Of a DNA stretch of 64,000 nt, positions 44,851 to 54,086 are shown piece by piece. The stretch lies in NCBI GenBank assembly GCA_021773115.1, contig JAJFKS010000014.1:43969-107968 (forward strand), read 5' to 3'. Numbering within the stretch: the first letter of the stretch is position 1; each line of letters opens with the position of its first letter. This DNA is from Woeseiaceae bacterium. Its GTDB lineage: Bacteria; Pseudomonadota; Gammaproteobacteria; Steroidobacterales; Woeseiaceae. The notes under the pieces are model-generated. The model had not been told where the DNA came from. It saw only the letters and a list, made by a program, of their open reading frames with translations, and did no database searches. The position numbers and the translations under genes are program-made.

Positions 44851-46490
44851 CGGATTTCACCCAGCTTCTTCGTCAGTAGTTCGTTTTCACGGTAGTCAAT
44901 AGGAATGACCAGCAGGCTCGGGCCATCCTCGTTAAACGCGGCTTCCAAAGCTGATTTCAAATCAGCCGAGTCCGAAACGTAATGTCCGTTCCAGCCAAAC
45001 GCCGACGCAAGTTGTTTCCAGTCCGGATTGCCGAAAGCAAGATCCGTGTGCCGCCCGAAGTGTGTCGTCTGCTTCCAGGCAATCAGTCCGTACTCATGAT
45101 CCTCCCAGACCATGACGACGATATTGCTGTTGAGCCGTTTCGCAGTTTCCATTTCCTGAACGTTCATCAGGAAGCCGGCGTCGCCACAGATTGCGAGAAC
45201 GCGACGATCGGGAAAGACAACGCTGGCTGAAATCGAGCCCGGCAATGCAAAGCCCATTGAGCAGAAGCCGTTTGGTATCAGGCAGGTGTTCGGTTCATGA
45301 CATTGATAGTGTCGGGCGATCCACATCTTGTGTGCGCCAACGTCGGACAACAGGATGTCGTTTGCCCCCATCACCTCACGCACATCCCAGAGTGCCTTCT
45401 GCGGGCGAATGCAACCTTTCGTGTCGTCGTCCTTGTGTTCGGCGAAGTCGGCCGCCATGTCTTCGCGAACCTTGTGTTGCAGGCTCAGGTCGAATTCTGG
45501 CAAGCCGCGTTGATCGACGCGCTCGTTCAACATCCACAGCGTGTGTGCAAGATCACCGATGAGTTCAACCTGAGGATCGTAATGTTCGTCGATTTCCGCC
45601 GGCAGAAAATCGGCGTGCAAAATCTTGTTGTTTTTGTTCGCGTTCCAAAGCTGGGGGTGATACTCGACCATGTCGAAGCCCAGTGCTATGACGAGGTCTG
45701 AATCGTCAATCGCCTGCGAGACGCGGTCCTTGCTGCCGAGTCCGACGGTGTACAGGCAGTAGTCGGCATCCATATCCACCGAGCCTTTTGCCATAAACGT
45801 GCTGATCACACCGATGCCGGTTTTTTCGCAAAACGCGCGAAGCTGTTTGCTGGCGCGGCGGCGAATGCAACCGTTGCCGGCGATAATAACCGGGCGTTTC
45901 GCGGCTGCAAGCATTTCAAAGGCGCGATCGACAATCTTGTCGTCGGGAACCGAACGGCGGAATCGGCGTGGCACCATGGGCGAACCCGTGGCCGGCGCGG
46001 AAGCGACGTCTTCCGGTAATTCAATGTGCACTGCACCGGGTTTTTCCGTGCGTGCAAGTCGTACCGCTTTTCGAACGATCTCCGGAATGGTGTCCGGATT
46101 CAGGATAGTCGTCGCCCACTTTGTGACGGGCTCGAACATGGCCACAACGTCCATGATCTGGTGCGATTCTTTGTGCAGTCGATCCGTCGAGCCCTGGCCG
46201 GTTAGAACCAGCATCGGGGCACGATCCATATTGGAGTCTGCCACGCCGGTAATCAGGTTAGTGGCACCCGGGCCCAGCGTGCCGAGCGCGCCGGCCGGGT
46301 TGCCGGTAAGACGGCCGTAAATCTCGGCCATGAAGGCGGCACCCTGCTCATGGCGGGTCAGGATAAAGCGGATTTTGCTCGATTTTTCGAGCGCCATCAT
46401 GAAATCAGCGTTTTCCTCACCGGGTACGCCAAATATGTACTCAATGCCTTCTTCTTCAAGGCATTGAACGAACAGCTCGGATGCATTCAT
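44838..46490 (-). CDS. Thiamine-diphosphate-dependent acetolactate synthase-like enzyme
   Basis: The 550-residue protein has the three-domain layout of acetohydroxyacid synthases. It shows the catalytic glutamate in RHEQGAAFMAEIYGR, a substrate/FAD-like middle domain, and the ThDP motif CGDAGFLMNVQEMETA ending at VWEDHEYGLI. In classical enzymes that end carries NN or ND, so E-D is unusual. It is annotated catabolic or AlsS-like rather than IlvB because no small subunit gene adjoins it and it is joined to an aldehyde dehydrogenase. A role in making an aldehyde or acetoin-type product that the dehydrogenase then oxidises is an inference. A PucR regulator is upstream on the same strand. Confidence 0.8.
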   Translation of the reverse strand: MNASELFVQCLEEEGIEYIFGVPGEENADFMMALEKSSKIRFILTRHEQGAAFMAEIYGRLTGNPAGALGTLGPGATNLITGVADSNMDRAPMLVLTGQGSTDRLHKESHQIMDVVAMFEPVTKWATTILNPDTIPEIVRKAVRLARTEKPGAVHIELPEDVASAPATGSPMVPRRFRRSVPDDKIVDRAFEMLAAAKRPVIIAGNGCIRRRASKQLRAFCEKTGIGVISTFMAKGSVDMDADYCLYTVGLGSKDRVSQAIDDSDLVIALGFDMVEYHPQLWNANKNNKILHADFLPAEIDEHYDPQVELIGDLAHTLWMLNERVDQRGLPEFDLSLQHKVREDMAADFAEHKDDDTKGCIRPQKALWDVREVMGANDILLSDVGAHKMWIARHYQCHEPNTCLIPNGFCSMGFALPGSISASVVFPDRRVLAICGDAGFLMNVQEMETAKRLNSNIVVMVWEDHEYGLIAWKQTTHFGRHTDLAFGNPDWKQLASAFGWNGHYVSDSADLKSALEAAFNEDGPSLLVIPIDYRENELLTKKLGEIRCAI

Positions 46491-46612
46491 GTTGTTTTCC
46501 TGTTGTGGCGTATAGGTTGCAGGACCGGATTGCGACGACAGTTATTTCATCGGCCTGTTTGCTGCAATGAAAACAAGCAATTCGGGAGGTCGGTTTTTGC
46601 GGATTTGCTCGA

Positions 46613-47896
46613 TCATGGATCGAGAATGGCGCAATCAATCGCGAGGAGCAATTCCGTCAGTGCATTGTACGTTAGCGGGTCGCGGTCGGTGATGTCTTTG
46701 ATTTTTTGCATGCGCGCGTAAACGGTATTCGGATGCAGCGACAATGCCTTGGCTGTTTTCAGTGCATTCATATCGTTATCGGCATAAGCGTGAAGCGTGG
46801 CCGACAAGGCGCCACGAGATTTCCGGTCGGCAACGAGAAACCCGCCAACCCAGTCAGGCAATGCCGGTCGCACCTTCTCCGACGCGACGCGGACGAGCAT
46901 GTCGCGAAACGGGATGCGGGCATAGGGCATGACGCGCTCGTCCACGCGGGCGAAGTCCAGGGCGAGCTTCGCCTCGTGGAGTGCGGCGGGAATATGCGTG
47001 GTCGACGGCTTGTCAGTGCTCATGCCGATGAGTGCGGCTGGCCCGATCGTTCGAAGCTGAGGATAGACGCGATCGGCTAACAGGGATTGTGGCGCGGTCC
47101 AGCCGGACAGTCGACGCGTACCCGAGAGTACGGCGGTAACGAGCTTGTCGTTGACGCCGACCAACACGCGAATCGGCAGCTTTTGCAAAGTGCGAGTGAC
47201 TGAGTCGACCATGCGCTGTGCTCGCGGTGCATTGTCCATTTCCCTGGGGTCAACGGAACGCGCCACAACGACACAGTAAGACTGGCGTTGCTCCAGGTAG
47301 CCTGCTCGTCGCAGCAGTTGCGCGGCGCGACTATCCGATTCGTCGTAGCCGCGCAGCAGGATGCTCATTAACTCGGAGCGTTGGTCGCCCTCGGCTTCCG
47401 CAAGCACCCGGGTTTGCAATACATACTCGGCGGTGATGAGCGTGCTGATGGCACTGATGTACTCATTTGCAAAATCATTAGCGGCAGCGACAACTCGCCG
47501 TAATTCGGCCGAATCATCCGCTACCTGCATGGCGGCGTCCCGAATGGCATCAGCAAGCTGGCGATGGATACCGCGATAGGAGGCGAGTACGGCGTCGAGC
47601 GGAAATTTCTGCTCCGCGCGACGATGCGCGTGCTCGCGGACGAAGGCGATATCGCCCGGGGCGTGGCCGGCCAGTAAGCGTGCGGCTTCTTCAAGATGAT
47701 CGTTGAGATGCGCCTGCAGCTCCGGGACGATATCCGGGTTTCCCGAAGCGGTGAAAGCGGTGACGCCGTCAAGTATTGATTCCAGCAGGGCTGTCGAAAG
47801 ACTGTCGGCCCGCTCCTTGAGGGCGGCGGCGACCGACGGCACGACTCCGAGCTTTCGCAGTCCCCGGATAGCGTTTATGAGTGGGCTGGTGGTCAT
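46613..47896 (-). CDS. PucR/CdaR family transcriptional regulator
   Basis: The 427-residue regulator has an N-terminal alpha-helical sensory region (about 1-175, RsbT co-antagonist/globin-like), a GGDEF-like middle domain (about 185-330) and a C-terminal PucR helix-turn-helix (about 360-425) with the LHPNTVYARMQKIKDITD signature. No membrane segment is seen. It lies 122 bases upstream of the acetolactate-synthase-like gene on the same strand and is the likely controller of that operon. The effector is unknown. Confidence 0.85.
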   Translation of the reverse strand: MTTSPLINAIRGLRKLGVVPSVAAALKERADSLSTALLESILDGVTAFTASGNPDIVPELQAHLNDHLEEAARLLAGHAPGDIAFVREHAHRRAEQKFPLDAVLASYRGIHRQLADAIRDAAMQVADDSAELRRVVAAANDFANEYISAISTLITAEYVLQTRVLAEAEGDQRSELMSILLRGYDESDSRAAQLLRRAGYLEQRQSYCVVVARSVDPREMDNAPRAQRMVDSVTRTLQKLPIRVLVGVNDKLVTAVLSGTRRLSGWTAPQSLLADRVYPQLRTIGPAALIGMSTDKPSTTHIPAALHEAKLALDFARVDERVMPYARIPFRDMLVRVASEKVRPALPDWVGGFLVADRKSRGALSATLHAYADNDMNALKTAKALSLHPNTVYARMQKIKDITDRDPLTYNALTELLLAIDCAILDP

Positions 47897-48021
47897 GGAT
47901 TGTGCAGTCTACACAATAAAGTAATGCAAATCCGGCGCAAAATGCCCAATGTATCCCGAAGTAACTGTGAATAGTCTCTAGTTTCGCCCGCAGGGGCATT
48001 ATTGGGACAGGAGTGAGGACT

Positions 48022-48336
48022 ATGGCGAAGTATCTGTTTGTGTATCACGGTGGCAAACACCCAGAGACCGAGGCGGAAGTGGCAGCAGTCATGGATGCCT
48101 GGGGAAGCTGGCTGGGCGGAATGGGCGCCGCGGTCATCGACGGCGGCAACCCGGTCGGCAAGTCGACGACGGTCAACGCTGACGGCTCGGTGACCGACAA
48201 CGGCGGTGCGAATCCAGCGAGCGGTTACGGCATGTTTGAGGCCTCAGACAAGGATGACGCGGTCGCGAAAGCGCGAGCTTGTCCGATCCTCGAGGCGGGC
48301 GGCTCGGTTGAGCTCGCCGAAATCATCGATATGTAG
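48022..48336 (+). CDS. YCII-related domain protein
   Basis: The 104-residue protein begins MAKYLFVYHGGKHPETEAEV and has the YCII/DGPF-like alpha-beta barrel pattern, with SGYGMFEASDKDDAVAKARACPIL and a C-terminal VELAEIIDM. Such small proteins are ferredoxin-like dimers, sometimes linked to ECF sigma factors, of uncertain activity. I chose ATG 48022, eight bases after GGAG. It is divergent from the PucR gene and has its own terminator. Confidence 0.82.
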   Translation: MAKYLFVYHGGKHPETEAEVAAVMDAWGSWLGGMGAAVIDGGNPVGKSTTVNADGSVTDNGGANPASGYGMFEASDKDDAVAKARACPILEAGGSVELAEIIDM

Positions 48337-48353
48337 GCAGAGGTCGGAAAAGC

Positions 48354-48385
48354 GGGCCGGGCTGGTATCCGGCCCGGCCCTTTTT
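48354..48385 (+). terminator. Rho-independent terminator after the YCII gene
   Basis: GGGCCGGGC (48354-48362) and GCCCGGCCC (48372-48380) form a perfect 9-bp stem followed by TTTTT. It lies 17 bases after the stop and abuts the convergent gene stop at 48386. Confidence 0.88.
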
Positions 48386-48907
48386 CTAGTCGGAATATTC
48401 CCGATGCATCTCCATGACACTGGCCACGTCATCCCAGTTGAGGCCCAGCGTATCGAGGGCTTCGCTGATGGTCTGAGACAGCAGCTGTAACAACGCATTG
48501 GTATCGATCACCCGAACCTTGGGGTCGAGAACGCCGACATCCTTGACGGCTATCAAAAAACCGGCCTCCTCATTAACCTTGGCGACACCAGTGACCTTGA
48601 TGATCAGCTCCAGCCGGTTAGCACTGTTGTCACCGCTTATCGTCAGCGGCGAATTCGCTTTTTGCGTAACGGTAACGTCACCAGGCTGGATTTGATGGTC
48701 AGCATTGGGCTTGTTCTCAATGGGAAGTCGGACCGTTCCCGGTACTCTTGTGCAGAACGGCTTCTTTACATTGAGGACGAGGTGGTACTCGTCAACTTCG
48801 AGCTTCGATTTCGAGAGCTCGGCACACTTGTGTGAATTGGCAAGCGCGGGCATAGCCAAAAACAGGATGGTTGTTACCGCGAACACCGTGCGAGTAGTGC
48901 TTAGCAT
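48386..48907 (-). CDS. Secreted hypothetical protein, 173 residues
   Basis: The product has a clear signal peptide (about 1-23, ending PALANS) and a mature part rich in beta-strand-like alternation, with two cysteines (HKCAEL and KPFCTR) that could form a disulfide. A C-terminal helix follows (TNALLQLLSQTISEALDTLGL). I do not recognise the family. It starts nine bases after the CadC-like regulator stop, with AGGAG overlapping that stop region. It is therefore probably translated from the same mRNA, as a periplasmic partner or target. Confidence 0.7.
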   Translation of the reverse strand: MLSTTRTVFAVTTILFLAMPALANSHKCAELSKSKLEVDEYHLVLNVKKPFCTRVPGTVRLPIENKPNADHQIQPGDVTVTQKANSPLTISGDNSANRLELIIKVTGVAKVNEEAGFLIAVKDVGVLDPKVRVIDTNALLQLLSQTISEALDTLGLNWDDVASVMEMHREYSD

Positions 48908-48916
48908 GTTGCGCTC

Positions 48917-51325
48917 CTAGTTAGTTGTTTTTTTCAGCAGGCGCATGAAACGAGCGTTTTGCCGTATATCTTTCAGTATAGGCTCTGCCGCCAGCATCGC
49001 CACCGGGTAGCGTGTCTCCACGGCGCGTTCCAGCGACTCTATTGCTGCGGCTGATTCGCCGCGTTTGAGTTTTACGATGGCGTCGAAGTAGTGCGAGTAC
49101 GGGTCGGCTGGGTCGATCTCAATGGCGAGCGCTGCGTGAGCGGCCGCTTCGTCCGGTTGCCCTGTCATCGCCAACGACCAGGCCAGGTACATGAGCGCCT
49201 CAGTGTCTTCCCGGTTGACCCCGAGCTGCTTCCTCGATAACTCAATCGTCCTCTTGTACGCTTGATCTGCTTCATCGAATTCGCCACCAAAATACAGGGC
49301 GTCGGCAAGACCCATCCAGTTGCCGCCAGAATTGGGTGCGAGCGCAACGGCCTGCCGCTGTGCCGCAATCGCATCGGCAAAGTCACCAAGGTAGTAGTAT
49401 GCGATGCCCAGGTTGCTGCGAAACGTCGCGCTGTCCTCCATGGCGATGGATTGCAGCAGGGCGTCCCTGGCGGCGGCGAAGTTTCCGGTCATCATGTTGG
49501 CACTGGCGAGGTTGCCAAGCGTCGTGAAATTGTCGGGATCGAGATAGACCACTTTACGATATTCGGTGATCGCCTCAATGTAGCGCCCCATCCCAAAGTA
49601 CATATTGCCGAGTGCATTGATGGACATCCAGTTGCCGGGCTGCAGCTCAATTGCCCTGCGCATCAGGCTCTCGGCTTCGTCAAATCGTTGTTCGCGTCGT
49701 CGTATCAGGGCGATACCTTGCAATGCGACAGCATCCTGTTCGTTTATATCCAGGGAGTGCCGATACATATTTTCCGCGTCCTGGTTGCGGCCAGTGTGCA
49801 GGTAGAGGCGGGCAACAGCATTGATAACGGTAGGCAGCCGTGGTGCCACCGCCATCGCCTGTGAGCAAGCGTTTTCTGCAAGTTCAATATGGCGGGTGTC
49901 GCTCTGCAGGTCATAGAGTCGAGTAAACGCGACGCAACGTCCGGCGTGTGCGGCGGGATACTGATCGTCCAGCGCGAGCGCCTGGTCAAAGTATGCGATT
50001 GCCTCGGTGACGCTGGCAACAGAAGGCGGGTTACGGAGTGCTTCGCTTCCGAGCAAATACAAGTAGTAGGCGTCGTTGGTGGGTGCAGTAACGTAAACGT
50101 CTTCGACGTAAGCACTCGACGGGTCGACAGCGAGTTTCAGGTTCGCAACAACGAGACTCGTAAGTTCCTTTTGCATGTCATACACACCCGCGACATCGAG
50201 CTCAAACCCTCGAGAGAACATATGAAAGCCCGACTCGGTGTCAATCAACTGTACGACAACACGAAGCGTATCGCCGAATACGCGAACACTGCCTTCAATG
50301 TAGTTGGCAACACGCAAGCGGCGTCGCACGACGTCGGACGATGCATTCGGCGGCATCGACCAGGCGTCACCACGCGAGGAAACATACAAACCGGGTACGC
50401 GTGCAAGCCCATCCAGAATGTCTTCGCTAAGGCCGTCGGTAAACGCCTGCGCTTTTTCATCCCCGTCGATGCTGAGTAGCCTCAAAACGGCAAGTGAATT
50501 GTCGACGACCGGGACGAGTTCGTCGTCCACACTTTTGTCGCTTGCAATAGCCAGTGGCGATTGGACGACCTCAAATCCAATACTTGCCTGGTAAACGGCG
50601 GCACCAAGCGTGGCTAAACCATAAGCGATGAGAATGGCGAGGTAGTTCCGTTCGAGCCCTTTGAACAGGCCGCCCGATTGCCGGCCCCGATCCGTCTCGA
50701 TGCGCCCTTCGGCGAACTCGAGAAACCACGCAAGCAAAAGCAGCAGTGGAAAGCCGCCGATAACCATGAAGGTGACGAACTGTTTCGACCACGCCGGCAG
50801 ACCGATGTCGTAGAAAGTGGCATCGGCGACCTGGATGAGCAACCAGCCAACAACAAGATAGGCGGCAGCGGCCTGCACAACGCCATGTCGCAACAGGGCC
50901 TGCCAAATACCGGACGGCTCGTCTGCAGTCTCGTGAGAAAGCTCATTGTCAGACGGTGGTGGCGTCTCAACCGCGGCGACACCAGCCAATAGTCGGTAAC
51001 CGCGCCTCGGCAGTGTCTGAATGAATTGGGGGTCGTCCGGATGGTCGTCGAGCGCGTGACGGATCTCGCTGATGGCATGCCCGAGCGCCTCGTCCGATCC
51101 GCGGCCCGCGCCCCAGACGGTCTCGAGCAGGTGTTTGCGAGTGACCAGTTCTCCGGGTTGCTGTGCAAGGCAAAGTAACACCTCTGCCGCTTTGGGCGGC
51201 AGGTGTTTGGACCCTACGTGGCTCGTGATCTGCCCGCTGAGCGGCTCGACCAACAGATCGCCGAGATAGAAGCCGTGTAATAGCTCGGAATTCAAGGCCT
51301 TACCCTGCAACGCCCCGATTCGCAC
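48917..51325 (-). CDS. CadC-like membrane regulator: winged helix, membrane segments, TPR repeats
   Basis: The 802-residue protein starts with an OmpR/CadC-type winged-helix DNA-binding domain (about 20-112; VTRKHLLETVW, EALGHAISEIRHALDDHP, IQTLPRRGYRL). Three hydrophobic segments follow (about 142-166, 183-203 and 226-252). A TolB-like domain (about 280-400, AFTDGLSEDILDGLARVPGL) comes next, then tandem TPRs (about 410-790). It likely senses envelope or periplasmic signals and binds DNA while membrane-bound. The start is GTG 51325; a later TTG is possible. Target genes are unknown, and the secreted protein downstream is the obvious candidate. Confidence 0.87.
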   Translation of the reverse strand: MRIGALQGKALNSELLHGFYLGDLLVEPLSGQITSHVGSKHLPPKAAEVLLCLAQQPGELVTRKHLLETVWGAGRGSDEALGHAISEIRHALDDHPDDPQFIQTLPRRGYRLLAGVAAVETPPPSDNELSHETADEPSGIWQALLRHGVVQAAAAYLVVGWLLIQVADATFYDIGLPAWSKQFVTFMVIGGFPLLLLLAWFLEFAEGRIETDRGRQSGGLFKGLERNYLAILIAYGLATLGAAVYQASIGFEVVQSPLAIASDKSVDDELVPVVDNSLAVLRLLSIDGDEKAQAFTDGLSEDILDGLARVPGLYVSSRGDAWSMPPNASSDVVRRRLRVANYIEGSVRVFGDTLRVVVQLIDTESGFHMFSRGFELDVAGVYDMQKELTSLVVANLKLAVDPSSAYVEDVYVTAPTNDAYYLYLLGSEALRNPPSVASVTEAIAYFDQALALDDQYPAAHAGRCVAFTRLYDLQSDTRHIELAENACSQAMAVAPRLPTVINAVARLYLHTGRNQDAENMYRHSLDINEQDAVALQGIALIRRREQRFDEAESLMRRAIELQPGNWMSINALGNMYFGMGRYIEAITEYRKVVYLDPDNFTTLGNLASANMMTGNFAAARDALLQSIAMEDSATFRSNLGIAYYYLGDFADAIAAQRQAVALAPNSGGNWMGLADALYFGGEFDEADQAYKRTIELSRKQLGVNREDTEALMYLAWSLAMTGQPDEAAAHAALAIEIDPADPYSHYFDAIVKLKRGESAAAIESLERAVETRYPVAMLAAEPILKDIRQNARFMRLLKKTTN

Positions 51326-51365
51326 AGCATAGCACCGGAAACCGGGGGGATTCGGCAGTTTCGCC

Positions 51366-51396
51366 TTGACTCAGCGCGCGCCGGTCGGTCTAATAC
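51366..51396 (+). promoter_or_regulatory. Candidate promoter of tRNA-Phe
   Basis: TTGACT (51366-51371) and TAATAC (51391-51396) are 19 bp apart and are followed by a GC-rich CCCGC discriminator, as seen at stringently controlled stable-RNA promoters. The spacer is longer than optimal. The tRNA begins 40 bases downstream. Confidence 0.5.
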
Positions 51397-51435
51397 CCCG
51401 CTCTTCGAGGGCATCCGCTCTCAATCAGACGGCAA

Positions 51436-51511
<76 letters not shown>

Positions 51512-51598
51512 TTTTTTCTCAATCAGATCAAGCATTTAAAAACTTTCCAACTTGATCTTTTTTTCAACCCGAGCATTTTGCGGGAGTTTTGCGGGACC

Positions 51599-52681
51599 CT
51601 AGCTCACACTTAGCCGCCGCAAGACCACCAATTCGGGCCTGTTACCGTCTCTTTCACACACACTGTTTGCGGCCTCAATGAGCTTGGTCAGCTCGGCCGC
51701 CGAGTAGTGTGTGGTCATTCGTCCGGAGCGATGTCCCAACAGATCTTGCCGGTCTTCGAAACTCACACCCGCCGCTCGTAATCGTCGGCCAAAAGTGTGT
51801 TTCAAGTCGTGGACTCGAACCATTGGTAGACCGACCACTTTTCGCACCCGACACCAGGAACTGTTTAGCATCCTGGTAACCGGCTTGCCCCTGTAGGCGA
51901 AAACATGGGTGCGGTGTTTGCCGCGCCGTGAATTCACTACAGAGCATGCGATGTCGTTCAAGACGACCAGTCGCTCATCACCGTTCTTGACGAACTGGCC
52001 CGGCACAATAAACAAAAAGGTCTCAAGCTGTGGCACCTTGACCTCCCACTCCCACTGCAGGTTGCAGATTTCGGCATCGCGGCAGCCGGTATTGACTGCG
52101 AACAACGCCATCTCGGCAAGGTGCGGTGGCAGCGCTGAGAACAGTTGCAGCTGCTCGTCCCAGTTCAACGGATAAGGTTGCCGTTTATTGGTATCGGGTA
52201 GCAGCTTGATTCTCGGTGCCCGGTTCAGCCAAGTCATGCCATGCTCATCCATCCACTCTTTTTCGGCAAGATTCAGAATGCGTCGCACAATCTTGAGTCC
52301 GTGGTTTATCGTTCCAGGTTTCTTTCCCTCCTTTCGTTTGCTATCGACATACGGTTCGAGTGTGCCCCGATGGATACGCTGCAGTGGCAGCGAACCGATC
52401 CATGGCATCAGTTGTCGGAGCAGGCCAATGTCGCGATCCAGCGAGCGCTTGTGTTGGTTCTCACCAACGAACCTAATTGCCGCTGTTTCGAAACTCCGCT
52501 CCGGTCTGACACCGTAGACCCTTGCCTGACGTAAAGACTCTGTCAGTCTTGCGATAAAGCGCTCGGCTTCTGCAAGCTCAGCCGATCCAGTGCTTTGGCA
52601 AACTCGTTGCCCTTCGATCTGTTTGTCGATGTGCCAAATGCCCGCTCTCCTGTAGAGACCGGGCAACTTTCTGCGTCCCAT
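51599..52681 (-). CDS. Tyrosine recombinase (integrase) next to tRNA-Phe
   Basis: The 360-residue site-specific recombinase has an N-terminal SAM-like/core-binding domain (about 60-160) and a catalytic domain. Arg I is Arg201 in NTGCRDAEI. The HxxR box reads HDLK (291-294) followed by His295, and LGH ends at 317. The tyrosine nucleophile is Tyr326 in THYSA. Lysine at the Arg II position is a conservative change that I believe occurs in related tRNA-targeting integrases. It ends 88 bases from tRNA-Phe, as expected for the enzyme that integrated the element. Its 5' end overlaps the AlpA-like gene by 139 bases. Confidence 0.92.
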   Translation of the reverse strand: MGRRKLPGLYRRAGIWHIDKQIEGQRVCQSTGSAELAEAERFIARLTESLRQARVYGVRPERSFETAAIRFVGENQHKRSLDRDIGLLRQLMPWIGSLPLQRIHRGTLEPYVDSKRKEGKKPGTINHGLKIVRRILNLAEKEWMDEHGMTWLNRAPRIKLLPDTNKRQPYPLNWDEQLQLFSALPPHLAEMALFAVNTGCRDAEICNLQWEWEVKVPQLETFLFIVPGQFVKNGDERLVVLNDIACSVVNSRRGKHRTHVFAYRGKPVTRMLNSSWCRVRKVVGLPMVRVHDLKHTFGRRLRAAGVSFEDRQDLLGHRSGRMTTHYSAAELTKLIEAANSVCERDGNRPELVVLRRLSVS

Positions 52682-52947
52682 AGTCGTTCTCCTTGCAATC
52701 GACCGGAACGCCCGTTGCGAGAGATATAGTCCTCCACCCAGGCGTCGAGTTCAAGTCGGTCGAAGGCAAGGCCTTGTCGACCGATCGGGATTTTCGTGAG
52801 GTAAGGCCTTACCTCGGCATTGAAGCGATTTCGGTCCATGCCGAGATAGAACGGTGCGTCTCGGAAGCGGACAAACCGCGGAAGTAGCTGAGTTGCCGAA
52901 ACGGCGGTGGGCTTTAGGTTCTCGTCCGACATGATTTCGTTACTCAA
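52543..52947 (-). CDS. AlpA-like helix-turn-helix protein, putative excisionase
   Basis: The 134-residue product carries a winged-helix excisionase/AlpA-like core at about 28-75 (FRDAPFYLGMDRNRFNAEVRP, then IPIGRQGLAFDRLELDAWVEDYI). This fits a recombination directionality factor or integrase activator. Its last 139 bases overlap the integrase start in another frame, and its first eight overlap the upstream small gene, so the three are one operon. Function is inferred from fold and position. Confidence 0.75.
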   Translation of the reverse strand: MSNEIMSDENLKPTAVSATQLLPRFVRFRDAPFYLGMDRNRFNAEVRPYLTKIPIGRQGLAFDRLELDAWVEDYISRNGRSGRLQGERLWDAESCPVSTGERAFGTSTNRSKGNEFAKALDRLSLQKPSALSQD

Positions 52948-53332
52948 AAGATCGTTTGTAGTCGGGCTCGATCATCGGCCTGCCGTCTTTGAGCGGTCCT
53001 GATTCACCGGTGGGGCGGACCCATGGACCATCGAGGTGGTCGAGCCAGTCCCCAGCATGCCCAAGGCACAGAATCATTAACCGAACCGTTAGCCAGTGGC
53101 GGTAACGCGTGCTGTCAGTGTAGTGGTCAGTTCTTTCCACCAAATACCAACGCATGTGCTCAAATCGCGACTGATAAGGACCGACCTGCCAGCGTCGCCA
53201 GATAACCTCGGCAACATGTCCTGCGCGCGCACGGTGACTTGGGTAATCCCTCCCGCGAGGTTCCGGCACGTTCTCCGCAAGCAGGATACGAGCCTGGTAG
53301 GCAGCGGCACGTTCATGGGATGGGCGCCTCAT
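52940..53332 (-). CDS. Small element protein of the IWRRW family, copy 1
   Basis: I do not know a named family for this 130-residue protein. Its core at about 40-112 has VIWRRWQVGPYQ, HMRWYLVERT, TRYRHWLTVR and DWLDHLDGPW. The protein at 60237-60569 shares this core with about 30 identities over some 65 aligned positions. Both copies sit beside a tyrosine recombinase gene, so a role in integration, excision or element regulation is suggested. It is first in the minus-strand operon with the AlpA-like gene and integrase. Confidence 0.75.
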   Translation of the reverse strand: MRRPSHERAAAYQARILLAENVPEPRGRDYPSHRARAGHVAEVIWRRWQVGPYQSRFEHMRWYLVERTDHYTDSTRYRHWLTVRLMILCLGHAGDWLDHLDGPWVRPTGESGPLKDGRPMIEPDYKRSFE

Positions 53333-53535
53333 CGTGTGGAGCCCACGTTAAGCGTCGCGAAACTCCGGCGTTTTCCCAGGCCGCCATCTCTTCTGTCAGC
53401 GGCCCAGGCGGAGCGTACCGCTATCGCACTCTTGGCTGAAGAGACCAAGCACTCTTGGCAACCTGAATGCCTGTGTATGTTTGTTTTTGTCATGATCATT
53501 TCGCCTCTTGTTTGCTATACATTAGGAATAAGGTG

Positions 53536-53691
53536 ATGAGCCGGAAAACGATGACAGCTCACTTCATCACCGCGTACTATTGGGTAGTACGAAGCACAGG
53601 CCGCCGCACATCACGGCCGCAGAAATTCACCGCCTGCATGAATTTGCAGGGAACGGCGGGAGTGAAGGAGATCTACCTTAGGTATCTTTAG
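53536..53691 (+). CDS. Possible 51-residue protein
   Basis: A short frame starts at ATG 53536, eight bases after AGGA, and encodes a basic peptide with MTAHFITAYYWVVRSTGRR near the start. A TATACA (53516-53521) lies upstream but no matching -35 is at normal distance. There is no recognisable domain. It may be a chance frame. Confidence 0.25.
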   Translation: MSRKTMTAHFITAYYWVVRSTGRRTSRPQKFTACMNLQGTAGVKEIYLRYL

Positions 53692-53992
53692 GCGCGATCG
53701 ATCGGCGTTGATTCGTGGCGTTTGCCACTGATACGAAGTGCCGAAGTTGAGTCGTTGGCAAGGATTACGACAGCTTGCCGGTACCGACTTCGTGTTCGCG
53801 TTTGGCGTCGTAATAGGGTGTACGCACGTCCAACCCGAGTGGTGTCGGAATGCAGAGTGCGTCGGTTACGACGGCTACATCAAAGAGCCCAAATATAAAG
53901 TGGGGTCGGCGGCATTCGCCGCGGCGCCTGTTTCACGACCCTTTATTGGCGCGTCGGGCTTCAAGTGCTCTTGATAGCCAAGTTGTCGCAGA

Positions 53993-54009
53993 TGCGATCG
54001 TTGATCGCA
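53993..54009. promoter_or_regulatory. Operator-like palindrome
   Basis: TGCGATC and GATCGCA are perfect 7-bp arms separated by GTT. The compact symmetry resembles a dimeric repressor site, but no adjacent promoter or gene start makes its role clear. Confidence 0.3.
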
Positions 54010-54060
54010 AATTGACCCGAAAACGGTAGTCGCGATTTGTTGCAACTACAAGCCGAAAGT

Positions 54061-54086
54061 GGGGCAAGAGTTTTGCCCCTCTTTTT
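54061..54086 (+). terminator. Terminator-like hairpin in the element
   Basis: GGGGCAA (54061-54067) and TTGCCCC (54073-54079) pair around a five-base loop and are followed by TCTTTTT. It has the form of a rho-independent terminator on the plus strand, although no clear gene ends just before it. Confidence 0.6.

Noticed and set aside
51599..52681. Lysine in the integrase HxxR box as evidence of an inactive enzyme
   Set aside because: All other catalytic residues are in place and HDLK variants are, to my knowledge, common in related integrases, so inactivity is not supported.
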